A stretch of DNA of 64,000 nucleotides from an uncultured Oscillospiraceae bacterium (GCA_934631005.1 CAKTXA010000011.1:3747-67746), one strand, 5' to 3'. Positions 1-8,395 are shown, counted from the first letter of the stretch. Notes: generated from the sequence alone by a model not told the origin. A program made the numbers and translations.

Positions 1-195
1 AGCTCCAGCATCTGCTATCCCCCGCTGACCACCGTGCACGTGGACTACCACGACATCGTGGCCAAAGCGGTGGAGTATCTCGACCGCATGATCCAGGAGC
101 AGAACCCCGCGCTGGAAGAGTCATATATGATCAAGTCTGACGACATCGTCATCCGCGGCTCCACCGGCGCGCCGCGCAGTGACCCGCAAGTGTAA
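1..195 (+). CDS. LacI-family transcriptional regulator, C-terminal end only
   Basis: This is the last 64 codons of a gene that starts before the window. The reading frame is open from base 1 to a TAA at 193-195. It carries the usual C-terminal signature of LacI/PurR regulators: a PPLTTVHVDY segment, then a helix of the AVEYLDRMI type, ending in the strand IRGST, which forms the last sheet of the periplasmic-binding-protein-like effector domain. The DNA-binding half and the effector pocket lie outside the window, so the ligand cannot be guessed. An AraC gene follows on the same strand after about 110 bases with its own promoter. Confidence 0.85.
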   Translation, partial: SSSICYPPLTTVHVDYHDIVAKAVEYLDRMIQEQNPALEESYMIKSDDIVIRGSTGAPRSDPQV

Positions 196-244
196 AAAAT
201 ATCAGCGGCGGCCCGAGGGCTGTCGCTGATTTCAGATTTCGATA

Positions 245-271
245 CACAAAACGCACAGTTTGTGCTATACT
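245..271 (+). promoter_or_regulatory. Promoter -10 and inverted repeat ahead of the AraC gene
   Basis: A TATACT -10 box lies at 266-271. Just upstream, overlapping the expected spacer, is the inverted repeat CACAAA (245-250) N8 TTTGTG (259-264). Its position would let a bound protein block RNA polymerase. I see no clear -35 hexamer, as expected for an activator-dependent promoter. The binding protein is unknown; the AraC product or the upstream LacI product are the obvious candidates. Confidence 0.4.
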
Positions 272-307
272 GGTTGCAAAACGTGCGAAAGGAGTGCGGG
301 GTGCGGG

Positions 308-1183
308 ATGGACGCGGCGTATGAACAGCGGGGGTATCTGCATGAGGACTGGCGGCTGTTTCATCTGAGCAGCGCTGTGCCGGAGCCGCCCGACTGGCAT
401 TATCACACGTTCCACAAGCTGATCGTCTTTCTCGGCGGCCCGGCGGGCTACGGCGTGGAGGGGCGGAGCTATCCGCTGGAGCCGGGCGACGTGGTGCTCG
501 TGCCCAAGGGGTGCATCCACCGGCCGGAGCTGGCGCCGGGGGCGGCGTATGAGCGCGCGATCGTGTACATCTCCCCCGACTTTCTGCGGCGGCGCAGCAC
601 GGCGGACTGCGATCTGGAGACGTGCTTTCACCGCGCACGGGAGCGGTTTGAATTTGTGGTGCGCCCGCGCGGCGGGCGGGCGGAGCTTTCGCGGCTGCTG
701 GCCGCGCTGGAGCACGCGGGCCGGGAGGATGCGTTCGGCGGAGCGCTTTTGCAGGACGCGCTGTTTCTGCAGCTGCTCATCACGGCCAGCCGCGCGGCGG
801 AGCAGCCCGCGCAGCCGGTGCACGCGCGCGTGCGCGATGAAAAGGTGGCGGCGCTGCTGCAGTATCTCGCCGCGCACCTGACGGAGCCGGTGAGCATCGA
901 CGCGCTGGCGGCGCGGTTTTATGTAAGCAAATACCACATGATGCGGCGCTTTAAGGCCGAGACGGGCTACACCATCCACAGCTATCTCACCAGCAAGCGC
1001 CTGATGCTCGCGCGCGAGCGCATCGCCGCCGGGCAGCCGGCGACGGAGGTGTGCTTTGCCTGCGGCTTTCGCGATTATTCGACCTTTGCCCGCGCGTACC
1101 GCAAGCTGTTCTCCGAGCCGCCGCGGGCGGCCAGACTGGACGGCGGCGGGCCCATTTTATACACTGAGGAGGAGCTTTTATGA
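308..1183 (+). CDS. AraC-family transcriptional regulator with N-terminal cupin domain
   Basis: The 291-residue protein has an N-terminal cupin-like sensor (about residues 20-90, with HYHTFHKL and a PLEPGDVVLVPKG strand typical of AraC_binding domains). A C-terminal pair of helix-turn-helix motifs follows (about 178-280, including VSKYHMMRRFK and the family hallmark FRDYSTFARAYRKLF). Such proteins sense small molecules such as sugars and regulate nearby genes. I start it at ATG 308 because AAAGGAGT lies 12-19 bases upstream; an in-frame ATG at 260 has no ribosome binding site. Its stop overlaps the start of the hydroxyacid dehydrogenase (ATGA), so the two are translationally coupled, suggesting it governs that enzyme. 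Confidence 0.85.
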   Translation: MDAAYEQRGYLHEDWRLFHLSSAVPEPPDWHYHTFHKLIVFLGGPAGYGVEGRSYPLEPGDVVLVPKGCIHRPELAPGAAYERAIVYISPDFLRRRSTADCDLETCFHRARERFEFVVRPRGGRAELSRLLAALEHAGREDAFGGALLQDALFLQLLITASRAAEQPAQPVHARVRDEKVAALLQYLAAHLTEPVSIDALAARFYVSKYHMMRRFKAETGYTIHSYLTSKRLMLARERIAAGQPATEVCFACGFRDYSTFARAYRKLFSEPPRAARLDGGGPILYTEEELL

Positions 1184-2142
1184 ACATCGTCGTTTTGGAC
1201 GGCTACACCGAAAACCCCGGCGACCTGCGCTGGGACGGCCTGGCCGCGCTCGGCACGCTGACGGTCTATGACCGCACCGACCCGCAGGACGAGGGGCTGA
1301 TCGCCCGGCGCATGGCCGGGGCGGAGCTGGTATTTACGAACAAGGTGCCCATCACCCGGGCCGCCATCGACGCCTGCCCGCAGCTGCGCTTCATCGGCGT
1401 GCTGGCCACGGGCTACAACATCGTGGACTGCGCGTATGCGCGCGAAAAGGGCATCCCGGTGTCGAACGTCCCGGCCTACGGCACGGCAGCGGTCAGCCAG
1501 TTTTCCATCGCGCTGCTGCTGGAGCTGTGCCACCACATCGGCCACCACGACCGCGCCGTGCACGCCGGCCGCTGGCAGGCTGCGCCTGACTGGTGCTTCT
1601 GGGACTATCCGCTCATCGAGCTGGCGGGCAAGACCATCGGCATCATCGGCTTCGGCCGCATCGGGCAGGCCGAGGGGCGCGTGGCGAAGGCGCTGGGGAT
1701 GCGCGTGCTGGCGCATGATATTCACCCCACCGACGCCGGACGCGAGATCGCGGAATACGTCGAGCTCGACACGCTCTACGCGCAGGCGGACGTCATTTCG
1801 CTGCACTGCAATCTGACGCCGGAGAACACGGGGCTGATCTGCCGGGAGAGCATCGAAAAAATGAAGGACGGCGTGCTGATCGTGAACAACGCCCGCGGGC
1901 CGCTAGTTGACGAAGCGGATCTTGCCGCGGCACTAAACAGCGGCAAGGTCGCCGGCGCGGCGCTGGACGTCGTGTCCACCGAGCCGATCCGCGCCGATAA
2001 CCCCCTCCTGCACGCCAAAAACTGCATCCTGACCCCCCACATCTCCTGGGCCCCCAAAGAGAGCCGCCAGCGGATCATGGACTGCACCGTGGAGAATGCA
2101 AAAGCGTTTCTGAATGGCGCGGCGGTGAATGTGGTGAATTGA
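1180..2142 (+). CDS. D-isomer-specific 2-hydroxyacid dehydrogenase (hydroxypyruvate/glyoxylate reductase type)
   Basis: A 320-residue NAD(P)-dependent oxidoreductase that interconverts 2-keto acids and D-2-hydroxyacids in the cytoplasm. The Rossmann motif GFGRIG begins near residue 157. The catalytic triad of the family is present: Arg239 in NNARGPLVDE, Glu268 in VSTEPI and His287 in TPHISW. The N-terminal half also has the VATGYN-like signature, here LATGYNIVD. Length and motifs fit glycerate dehydrogenase/hydroxypyruvate reductase, but the family switches substrates easily and the natural substrate is not fixed by sequence. It overlaps the AraC stop codon and has GAGGAGG upstream. Confidence 0.88.
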   Translation: MNIVVLDGYTENPGDLRWDGLAALGTLTVYDRTDPQDEGLIARRMAGAELVFTNKVPITRAAIDACPQLRFIGVLATGYNIVDCAYAREKGIPVSNVPAYGTAAVSQFSIALLLELCHHIGHHDRAVHAGRWQAAPDWCFWDYPLIELAGKTIGIIGFGRIGQAEGRVAKALGMRVLAHDIHPTDAGREIAEYVELDTLYAQADVISLHCNLTPENTGLICRESIEKMKDGVLIVNNARGPLVDEADLAAALNSGKVAGAALDVVSTEPIRADNPLLHAKNCILTPHISWAPKESRQRIMDCTVENAKAFLNGAAVNVVN

Positions 2143-2182
2143 GGGGGACGGTTTTTGTCGTAACGTCGGGTGTGCGTTCCTA

Positions 2183-2559
2183 GTCGTAACGTAGGGGCGG
2201 GGCTTGCCCCGCCCGCTGGTACGCGCCGCCGTTCTTTTTGCAGCAGCGCCGATTTGCTGAGGCCCCATAGCTTCCCCTGGGGGAAGCTGGCTGCGGAGCG
2301 CAGCGGAGCAGACTGATGAGGGTCGGGGAGCATTCGCATTTAGCTGAAACTGCAAAGCTATCTGTAAGTGCTCCCCGGCCCTCATCCGCCCCCTTCGGGG
2401 GCACCTGTCCCTACCCTCTTTGTCCCTTCGGGACATTTCCCCCTGATAGGGGGAATCGGCCCCGAGGGGAAGGTATGGGGTGCATTCCGCGCCGCAGTGC
2501 GTGCAAAAGCCACAGCTGCCAACCGGCGGGAGGGGCAAGCCCCTCCCCTACATTACGAC
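2183..2559. repeat. Structured intergenic repeat, copy 1 (full length)
   Basis: A 377 bp element bounded by terminal inverted repeats of about 38 bases. The left arm (2183-2220) starts GTCGTAACGTAGGGG and the right arm (2522-2559) ends CTACATTACGAC; each arm is itself a hairpin. Inside is a second inverted pair, ATGAGGGTCGGGGAGC and GCTCCCCGGCCCTCAT, flanking a variable centre, plus short GC hairpins. Related copies lie at 11375, 17001, 48491, 52038, 60522 and 63854. It holds no gene; short reading frames across it are repeat artefacts. A partial extra terminal arm is seen at 2157-2168. Confidence 0.85.
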
Positions 2560-2640
2560 TAAGAAATCAGTGCGGTCGAAAGGGCCGATGTGGTCATCGG
2601 CCCCTACTTCTTCACTATTCACTATTACCTATTACTTCCC

Positions 2641-2688
2641 GCCAAAAAAGCACAGCCTGTCCTTTTGGACAGGCTGTGCTTTTTTGGC
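2641..2688. terminator. Strong bidirectional terminator-like hairpin
   Basis: A perfect 22 bp stem, GCCAAAAAAGCACAGCCTGTCC (2641-2662 paired with 2667-2688), closes a TTTT loop. Because the stem includes six A on one side and six T on the other, it can end transcripts from either strand. It separates the repeat region downstream of the hydroxyacid dehydrogenase from the tRNA-Ser unit read on the other strand. Confidence 0.75.
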
Positions 2689-2905
2689 GGAGTGGGTGGG
2701 ATTTACTGCTTCGCAGCATAAACTTCGAATCCCGCCCCCTCCGTGGTCACGATCCATAAAAAAACACCCACCCCGTTAGGGTGGGTGTTTCTTTATGGCG
2801 GAGTGGGTGGGATTTACTGCTTCGCAGCATAAACTTCGAATCCCGCCCCCTCCGTGGTCACGATCCATAAAAAACACCCACCCCGTTAGGGTGGGTGTTT
2901 CTTTA
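2686..2905 (-). repeat. Two tandem ~110 bp units, each a tRNA-Ser 3'-end copy plus terminator
   Basis: Two nearly identical units (2686-2795 and 2796-2905, differing by one A in a run) lie immediately downstream of tRNA-Ser on the minus strand. Each begins with the terminator of the tRNA and ends, read on the minus strand, with the same bases as the tRNA 3' end (CCCACCCACTCCGCCA), but the anticodon and D arms are missing. The unit body folds as a hairpin: GGAGGGGGCGGGATT pairs with AATCCCACCCACTCC with two mismatches. They are not functional tRNAs. Confidence 0.75.
2868..2905 (-). terminator. Rho-independent terminator of tRNA-Ser
   Basis: On the minus strand a 12 bp stem AAACACCCACCC / GGGTGGGTGTTT (2872-2883 and 2889-2900) with loop CGTTA or its complement is followed by a run of T. 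It sits just after the tRNA CCA end. A second identical copy is at 2762-2790 within the next tandem unit. Confidence 0.8.
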
Positions 2906-2996
2906 TGGCGGAGTGGGTGGGATTCGAACCCACGGTACCGTTGCCGGTACACCTGATTTCGAGTCAGGGCCGTTATAACCACTTCGATACCACTCC
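2906..2996 (-). tRNA. tRNA-Ser (anticodon CGA)
   Basis: Read on the minus strand, the 91-base gene has a 7 bp acceptor stem GGAGTGG/CCACTCC, discriminator G73 and an encoded CCA end. The anticodon loop is CTCGAAA on a CCTGA/TCAGG stem, giving anticodon CGA (bases 2959-2961), which reads the serine codon UCG. There is a long variable arm and a T arm GTGGG TTCGAAT CCCAC. The long variable arm and G73 are serine identity features. A terminator follows. UCG is a plausible abundant codon in this GC-rich genome. Confidence 0.97.
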
Positions 2997-3239
2997 GTGC
3001 GCCCGATCATTATAGCAGGCGGGCGGCAGAAAATCAAGCGGCGGTTTGGGCGGCGGGAAAATTTTTCAGCTTTTTCCGGTTTTTGCGCAACCGGCGGCAG
3101 TTTTTTTCGTCTGGAAAGGCAGCGGCAGAAATTCTTAAAGAATTCTGAAAACGGCACAGAAGGCTTCCCATTTTACCGCTTTCATGGTAAGATGGATTGA
3201 ACGGTCAGACCCATCACAGACAGATCGGAGGAATATGGA

Positions 3240-5816
3240 ATGAAAAAACGCATACTCGCGGGGCTGCTCGCGCTCGTAATGCTGCTGGGCGTGCTTGCCG
3301 GATGCAGCAAAAAGGGCAGCGACACCGCAACCCCCGGCAGCACGGACGCCGTGACTCCGTCCGGCGGCAAGCCGACCGCGCAGACCACACCCAAATACGG
3401 CTGGAAGATCGACACTGTCGATCTCGATCTTGACGAAGGCATCAGCTATATGTCGTCGGTGCTGCTGAGTACCGATGCGCTGTACTTCACCAGCGACATC
3501 ATGACCGACCCCGGCAGCGGCGACGCCTTCCTGGAATACTCCGAGTCGGAGCAGTACGCCCGCGAGGTGGCGGCCGTCGCAGCGGACGCGCCGGCGGATC
3601 AGGTCGCGGACGTGCTGGAGGACGCAGCCGCCGCAGACGAGGTCTCGGATACGCCCGTTGCGGAAGAGCCGATGCCCGACCGGGAATATATCCCGCCCAC
3701 ATACGAAACGCAGCTGTTCAAGATCGACCTTGCCACCGGCAAGTCCGAGCAGCTGAGCTGGTTCCAGGCGCCCACCGTCCCGGACGGCTACGAGGGCTGG
3801 ACGAACATCACGCTCCTGCGCGCGGACGCCGACGGCTCGCTGTGGGTAGCGGACCGCACCGGCACCTACAAATACGACCTGCCGGAGAATTTTGACCCGA
3901 ACACGCAGAACCAGTACGATTTCTACGTGCAGGGTCCGACGACGCGGCACCTGTTCCACTACGCCGCCGACGGCACGGTCATTCACGAAGTCCCACTGCC
4001 CGCCGAGACAACGGAGGGCGACGGCAGCTCCATGGACATCATGCTCGTCGATGAGCTGGGGCAGGTCTATATGACGGATTACACCACCGTCACCATCATG
4101 GACGCCGACGGCAAGACGCTCAAGACGCTTGAGACAGACGGTAACAACAGCCCCACGGCGTTCTGCGGCAAATTTGCGATGCAGAGCTGGGGGGAGAATG
4201 CTCAGACCATGCGCATCCTTGACCCCAAGACGCTGGAGCTGGGCGACGCGATCACGATGCCCTACAACGCATGGAACTACTACGCCTCCTACGATCCCGC
4301 GTTTGATTTCTATTACATGAACTCCGGCGTGCTCTACGGCTACCGCACACAGGAGCAGCAGTCGGAAAAGGTGCTGGACTGGATGGACTACGACATCGAC
4401 TACAGCACCGTCAACCAGACCGAGCCGCTCGCCGACGGGCGCATCCTCGGCATTTCGCAGACCTATAATGACGATTATACCCAGACGTCCTACTCCCTGC
4501 TGCTGTGCTCGCCGGTCGATCCGGCCACGCTCCAGCAGCGCAAAACGCTCAGCATCGCCTGCCTGTACATAGACTATGACCTGCGGCAGGAAATTCTGAA
4601 GTTCAACAAGAGCCAGCAGGACGTGCGCATCACCATCAACGACTACTCGCAGTACATGGACGAGAACGGCTATCAGTCGGCGCTGACGAAGCTCAACACC
4701 GAGATCCTCTCCGGCAAGGTGCCCGATCTGTTTATGACCAACGGTCTGCCGATCGAGCAATACGCCGCGCAGGGCATTCTGGTCGATCTCAAGCCGATGC
4801 TCGACAGCGACCCCGAGCTGAGCTATGACCAGCTGATGACCAACGTCGTAGACGCCGCCAGCGTAGACGGCAAGCTCTATCAGGCGTTTTCCGAGTTCTC
4901 CATCGTGACGGTGGTGGCGCTGAGCAAGGTGGCGGACAATTTCCAGAGCTGGACGCTCGCCGATGTGCACAGCGCAATGGATATGCTGCAGCCGGGCGCG
5001 ACGGTGTTCGGCACGGGCTATACGCGCGACAATGTGCTGCAGTCCTGCGTGGGCAACTCCATGGCCAAGTTCGTGGACTGGGACACCGGCAAGTGCTCGT
5101 TCGATTCGCAGGAGTTTAAGGATCTGCTGGCGTTTGCCAACGAGTTCCCGGAGACCTTTGACTGGCAGAATTACGACTACTCCAGTGAAACCGACAGCTA
5201 CACCGCCATGCGCAACGGGCTGCAGCTCATGCTGCCGACCAGCGTCTACTCGCTGGAGGATCACCTCTGGACGCTGGCGGCGCTGAACGCGGATGCTTCG
5301 TTCGTCGGCTATCCCAGCCAGGACGGCAGCGGCAGCACGTTCGTGCTGACGGGCGGCGTTGCCATCTCCTCCGCGTGCAGGGAGCAGGACGCCGCGTGGT
5401 CGTTTGTGCGCAAGCTCTTCACGGCGGACTATCAGCGCGGCCGGATGTATTACGGTATGCCGTCCAACGCCGCGGTCTTTAACGAGCGGCTGAAGGACGT
5501 GATGACCGTGAGCTATCAGACGGACGAAAACGGCCAGCCGCTGCTGGACGAAAACGGCGAGAAGATCGTCGAGCCGAAGGCCACCTACTGGGGCAATGAC
5601 GGCGAGCAGTTCTCGATCGACGCCATGTCGCAGGAACAGGCGGATCAGGTGATGGCGCTGTACAACAGCATCCACGCCCTGAACGGCGGCAACGATGCCA
5701 TCTATAACATCATCACCGAGGAGGCCGGCGCCTACTTCGCCGGACAGCGCTCGCTGGACGACGTAGCCAGCATCATCCAAAACCGCGTCGGCCTCTATGT
5801 GGCGGAACAGAAGTAA
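3240..5816 (+). CDS. Large extracellular solute-binding lipoprotein (family 1 type) with extra N-terminal domain
   Basis: An 858-residue lipoprotein. The signal peptide ends in the lipobox LAGC with Cys22 as the lipid anchor, so it sits on the outer face of the membrane. Residues from about 434 (KTLSIACLYIDYDLRQEIL) onward resemble family 1 sugar-type ABC solute-binding proteins. Residues about 60-430 form an additional domain rich in aromatic, Gly and Asp residues with repeated strand-turn units, resembling a beta-propeller-like sensor; I cannot name it. No permease or ATPase genes are adjacent, so it either serves a distant transporter or senses ligand. GGAGG lies 8 bases before ATG 3240. 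A convergent terminator separates it from the next gene. Confidence 0.8.
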   Translation: MKKRILAGLLALVMLLGVLAGCSKKGSDTATPGSTDAVTPSGGKPTAQTTPKYGWKIDTVDLDLDEGISYMSSVLLSTDALYFTSDIMTDPGSGDAFLEYSESEQYAREVAAVAADAPADQVADVLEDAAAADEVSDTPVAEEPMPDREYIPPTYETQLFKIDLATGKSEQLSWFQAPTVPDGYEGWTNITLLRADADGSLWVADRTGTYKYDLPENFDPNTQNQYDFYVQGPTTRHLFHYAADGTVIHEVPLPAETTEGDGSSMDIMLVDELGQVYMTDYTTVTIMDADGKTLKTLETDGNNSPTAFCGKFAMQSWGENAQTMRILDPKTLELGDAITMPYNAWNYYASYDPAFDFYYMNSGVLYGYRTQEQQSEKVLDWMDYDIDYSTVNQTEPLADGRILGISQTYNDDYTQTSYSLLLCSPVDPATLQQRKTLSIACLYIDYDLRQEILKFNKSQQDVRITINDYSQYMDENGYQSALTKLNTEILSGKVPDLFMTNGLPIEQYAAQGILVDLKPMLDSDPELSYDQLMTNVVDAASVDGKLYQAFSEFSIVTVVALSKVADNFQSWTLADVHSAMDMLQPGATVFGTGYTRDNVLQSCVGNSMAKFVDWDTGKCSFDSQEFKDLLAFANEFPETFDWQNYDYSSETDSYTAMRNGLQLMLPTSVYSLEDHLWTLAALNADASFVGYPSQDGSGSTFVLTGGVAISSACREQDAAWSFVRKLFTADYQRGRMYYGMPSNAAVFNERLKDVMTVSYQTDENGQPLLDENGEKIVEPKATYWGNDGEQFSIDAMSQEQADQVMALYNSIHALNGGNDAIYNIITEEAGAYFAGQRSLDDVASIIQNRVGLYVAEQK

Positions 5817-5824
5817 AAGACAGC

Positions 5825-5856
5825 CCCCGGGAGAGATTGGCTCTCCCGGGGAGTTC
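5825..5856. terminator. Terminator between convergent genes
   Basis: An 11 bp stem CCCCGGGAGAG / CTCTCCCGGGG (5825-5835 and 5841-5851) with loop ATTGG is followed by AGTTCTTTTA. It ends the solute-binding protein transcript and lies at the 3' end of the convergent YfbR-like gene. Confidence 0.8.
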
Positions 5857-5858
5857 TT

Positions 5859-6434
5859 TTATTCCAGCTCATCCAGCGTCAGGCGGAAGGCATCCAGGCA
5901 GTGCTCCATGAAATAGTCGAGGCACGGCAGGTGCATTTGCTCGAGGGCCTGCCGGGTCTGGCGGGCGGCGGAGTCGAATTCGGCGTTGCCGGCCTTCAGC
6001 TCCTCCAGACATTTGATGTGCGCCGAGAGCTTGTCGGCGGCCTTGACGATGCGCGTGACCTGCTCGTCCGACTCCAGCAGCAGCGGGCGGTAGCTCGCCC
6101 GCAGCTCCTCCGGCAGCAGCGCCAGCAGCTTTTCGCAGCTGATGGCCTCCACCTGCTTATACGCCTGCTTGATGGCGGGGTTATAATACTTGATCGGCGT
6201 GGGCAGGTCGCCCGTCAGGATCTCCGACGCGTCGTGGAACAGCGCCGCCGCCGCGCAGCGGTCGGGGTCGGCGGGCTCGTGCAGGATGTCGCGCTGGATG
6301 AGCGCCAGCGCGTGCGCCAGCACGGCCACCATGTGGCTGTGCTCCTGAATATTCTCCTGAAACGTATTGCGCATGAGCCCCCAGCGCCCGATGTAGCGCA
6401 TCCGGGAGATGAGCGCGTAAAACCGGCTTTGCAC
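5859..6434 (-). CDS. yfbR: HD-domain 5'-deoxynucleotidase, YfbR-like
   Basis: A 191-residue HD-superfamily phosphohydrolase. It aligns from end to end with the YfbR type, which removes the 5' phosphate from deoxyribonucleoside monophosphates in the cytoplasm and so adjusts dNTP pools. The family opening is clear (RMRYIGRWGLMRNTFQENI then EHSHMVAV). The metal site residues His32, His67 and Asp68 (LFHDASEILTGDLPTP) are present, and a later Asp lies in KAADKLSAH. The start is GTG at 6434, with GGAGG eight bases upstream. It is transcribed away from the MATE gene side, 25 bases after that gene ends, and could be co-transcribed with it. Confidence 0.88.
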   Translation of the reverse strand: MQSRFYALISRMRYIGRWGLMRNTFQENIQEHSHMVAVLAHALALIQRDILHEPADPDRCAAAALFHDASEILTGDLPTPIKYYNPAIKQAYKQVEAISCEKLLALLPEELRASYRPLLLESDEQVTRIVKAADKLSAHIKCLEELKAGNAEFDSAARQTRQALEQMHLPCLDYFMEHCLDAFRLTLDELE

Positions 6435-6459
6435 GGCAAGATCCTCCTACATTATAATA

Positions 6460-7800
6460 TTATCGGACAAGCGATCTGGTTTTCCATGTCCCGCGAAAAT
6501 AGTGGCAGTAGCAGAACACGAGCGTCACGACCCACGCCAGCAGCTGGCTCCACCAGATGGCGGCCACGCCGAACAGCGCCGTTTTGATGAGCAGATACGC
6601 CAGCGCCACACGCACGCCCAGCGCCAGCGCCGCGCAGGCCGTGGCATACAGCCCCTCGCCCGCGCCCTGCAGCAGCCCGTTGCAGGGGAAATACACCGCG
6701 AACACCAGCACAGCGCACGCCGCCAGATGCAGATGCTGCGCGCAGTACGCCGCCGCCTGCCCGCTGATGGCAAAGAGCGAGATGATCTGCGGCGCGAGGA
6801 AATACGCGGCCGCGCTCAGCGGCAGCGTGATGCAGATCGCAAGCCCAATGACCTGCCGCAGCCCGCGGCTCACGCGGTCGGGCCGCTTTGCGCCGATGTT
6901 CTGGCCGGTGTAGGTGGCCATGGTGCTCTGGAACGAGAGGGTGGGCAGGATGAGATAGTTTTCGATCCGGCTGCCGACGGTAAACGACGCGACCATATCC
7001 TCCCCGCAGGAGTTGACGAGCCGCTGCATGAACATAAAGCCGCACGACACGACCGACTGCTGCACCGCCATCGGCGCGCCCACGGCGAGCACGCGGCCCG
7101 CCAGCGCCGGTTCAAAGCGGAGCTGGCGCACGGAAAAGCGCAGGAATTCATATTTGCGGTGCATATACCAGAAGCTCAGCACACACGACAGAAGCTGCGA
7201 AAAGACCGTGGCGATCGCCGCACCGGCCACGCCCAGCTTGACTACCGCCACCAGCAGCAGGTCGAGCACGACGTTCAGCAGCGACGAGGCCAGCAGAAAG
7301 TAGAGCGTGGCCTTACTGTCGCCGATGGCGCGCAGGAGCGCGGCGGCGATGTTATAGCCGAACTGGAAGATCAGCCCCGCGGCGTAGATCATAAAATACG
7401 TGACGGCCATCTCCAGAAGCGCCGCAGGCGTCTGCAGCAGGCCCGCCAGCAGCGGCCTTGCCAGCACCGCGCCGAGCACGCTCATCACCGCGCCCAGCGC
7501 CAGAAACAGCACGATGGACGTGGCGGCGTAGCGCCGGACCTCACCCAGCTTCTGGGCGCCAAAATACTGCGCGGCCAGCACGCCCGCGCCGATGGAAAAG
7601 CCCAGCGCCAGCGCCGTAAAGAGCATCGTCAGGCTCGTGCACGAGCCCACGGCCGACAGCGCATGGTCGCTGACGTAGTTGCCGACGATGATGGTGTCGG
7701 CCGTATTATACAGCTGCTGCAGCAGGTTCCCCAACAGCAGCGGCAGCGCAAACCGCAGCGCACCCTTCCACGGCGTGCCCTGCGTCAGATCGAGCGTCAT
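6460..7800 (-). CDS. MATE-family multidrug/metabolite efflux transporter
   Basis: A 446-residue inner-membrane protein with about twelve hydrophobic segments. The N-terminal signature LPLLLGNLLQQLYNTADTII and the later QPLIGFNYG-like region belong to the MATE/MatE family, which exports cationic drugs or metabolites in exchange for sodium ions or protons. The length is normal (about 450). The ribosome binding site GGAAGGAA precedes ATG 7800. The YfbR-like gene follows after 25 bases on the same strand. The substrate cannot be predicted. A second, only distantly similar MATE protein is encoded at 53.9 kb. Confidence 0.92.
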   Translation of the reverse strand: MTLDLTQGTPWKGALRFALPLLLGNLLQQLYNTADTIIVGNYVSDHALSAVGSCTSLTMLFTALALGFSIGAGVLAAQYFGAQKLGEVRRYAATSIVLFLALGAVMSVLGAVLARPLLAGLLQTPAALLEMAVTYFMIYAAGLIFQFGYNIAAALLRAIGDSKATLYFLLASSLLNVVLDLLLVAVVKLGVAGAAIATVFSQLLSCVLSFWYMHRKYEFLRFSVRQLRFEPALAGRVLAVGAPMAVQQSVVSCGFMFMQRLVNSCGEDMVASFTVGSRIENYLILPTLSFQSTMATYTGQNIGAKRPDRVSRGLRQVIGLAICITLPLSAAAYFLAPQIISLFAISGQAAAYCAQHLHLAACAVLVFAVYFPCNGLLQGAGEGLYATACAALALGVRVALAYLLIKTALFGVAAIWWSQLLAWVVTLVFCYCHYFRGTWKTRSLVR

Positions 7801-7919
7801 ATTCCTTCCCCCTCTTAATTATAATGATAGTATCACACAGGGCCGGGAAAGTAAATCGACGTTTTTCGCCGTGTGACAAACTGCCCAATTTTCTTTTTGA
7901 TTTTTGTGCAGTTTGCCGA

Positions 7920-7974
7920 TTTACAAATGAGAATCATTCTTATATAATTAACTTGCAAATGATAATTATTATTG
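7920..7974 (+). promoter_or_regulatory. Promoter with two Fur/PerR-type boxes
   Basis: TTTACA (7920-7925), a 17-base spacer and TATAAT (7943-7948) form a good vegetative promoter. Box 1, TGAGAATCATTCTTA (7928-7942), fills the spacer exactly. Box 2, TGATAATTATTATTG (7960-7974), lies just past the likely transcription start. Both are 7-1-7 palindromes matching Fur/PerR consensus sites with one or two mismatches. Binding at either would block the promoter, so the Fur-family gene behind it is probably autoregulated together with the two iron proteins downstream. Confidence 0.75.
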
Positions 7975-7990
7975 ATTTGGAGGGATGCCG

Positions 7991-8395
7991 ATGGCCGTTC
8001 GAAAACACAGCCGCAAGCGCGACGCCATTTTGGACTGCGTGCGCAGCACGACCACGCACCCGGCCGCGGAATGGGTGTATTCGCACCTGAAGGACGAATT
8101 CCCCGATCTGAGCCTTGCCACGGTCTACCGCAACCTCGCCATGTTCAAGGACGAGGGTCTGGTCGAATCGCTGGGCACCGTCGGCGGCATCGAGCGCTTT
8201 GACGGCAACACCGCCCCGCACGACCATTTCATCTGCACCGCGTGCAACGCGGTCATCGACTTTGAAGCCCCCGCGCTGCCGGATGCACTTTTGGAGCAGG
8301 TGCAGTCGCAGCTCGGTGCAAAGCTCTCCGGTTACCGCCTGCACTACTATGGGCTGTGCCGGGACTGCAAAAGCAAAAAAGAAACAGTTCACTGA
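7991..8395 (+). CDS. perR: Fur-family transcriptional repressor, PerR-like peroxide sensor
   Basis: A 134-residue Fur-superfamily regulator. The N-terminal winged helix includes SLATVYRNLAMFKDEGLV. The regulatory metal site region reads ERFDGNTAPHDHFICTAC, with the Asp and two His arranged as in PerR, and VIDF supplies a further Asp. Structural zinc is bound by two CxxC pairs (CTAC and CRDC). PerR proteins repress peroxide-defence genes until iron-catalysed histidine oxidation releases them. I place the start at ATG 7991 because GGAGG (7979-7983) is 7 bases upstream; the in-frame ATG at 7985 is only one base away from it. A role in iron sensing (Fur) is the main alternative. Confidence 0.82.
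   Translation: MAVRKHSRKRDAILDCVRSTTTHPAAEWVYSHLKDEFPDLSLATVYRNLAMFKDEGLVESLGTVGGIERFDGNTAPHDHFICTACNAVIDFEAPALPDALLEQVQSQLGAKLSGYRLHYYGLCRDCKSKKETVH

Noticed and set aside
2316..2779. Several overlapping reading frames of 60-150 codons inside the first repeat region
   Set aside because: They lie wholly in the structured repeat and tRNA-end duplications, lack ribosome binding sites, and similar frames recur in the other repeat copies.
2686..2905. Two extra tRNA-Ser genes
   Set aside because: Only the 3' acceptor sequence is shared; the anticodon arm, D arm and variable arm are absent.
2641..3000. Integration (att) site of a mobile element at tRNA-Ser
   Set aside because: The 3'-end duplications resemble att repeats, but no integrase or cargo genes lie nearby, and the tandem unit structure fits duplication better.
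3135..5780. An 881-codon open frame on the minus strand
   Set aside because: It is an exact antisense shadow of the solute-binding protein gene, Val/Arg/His rich with no recognisable motif. GC-rich codon bias keeps this frame open here, as it does opposite nrdD and the xanthine dehydrogenase gene.
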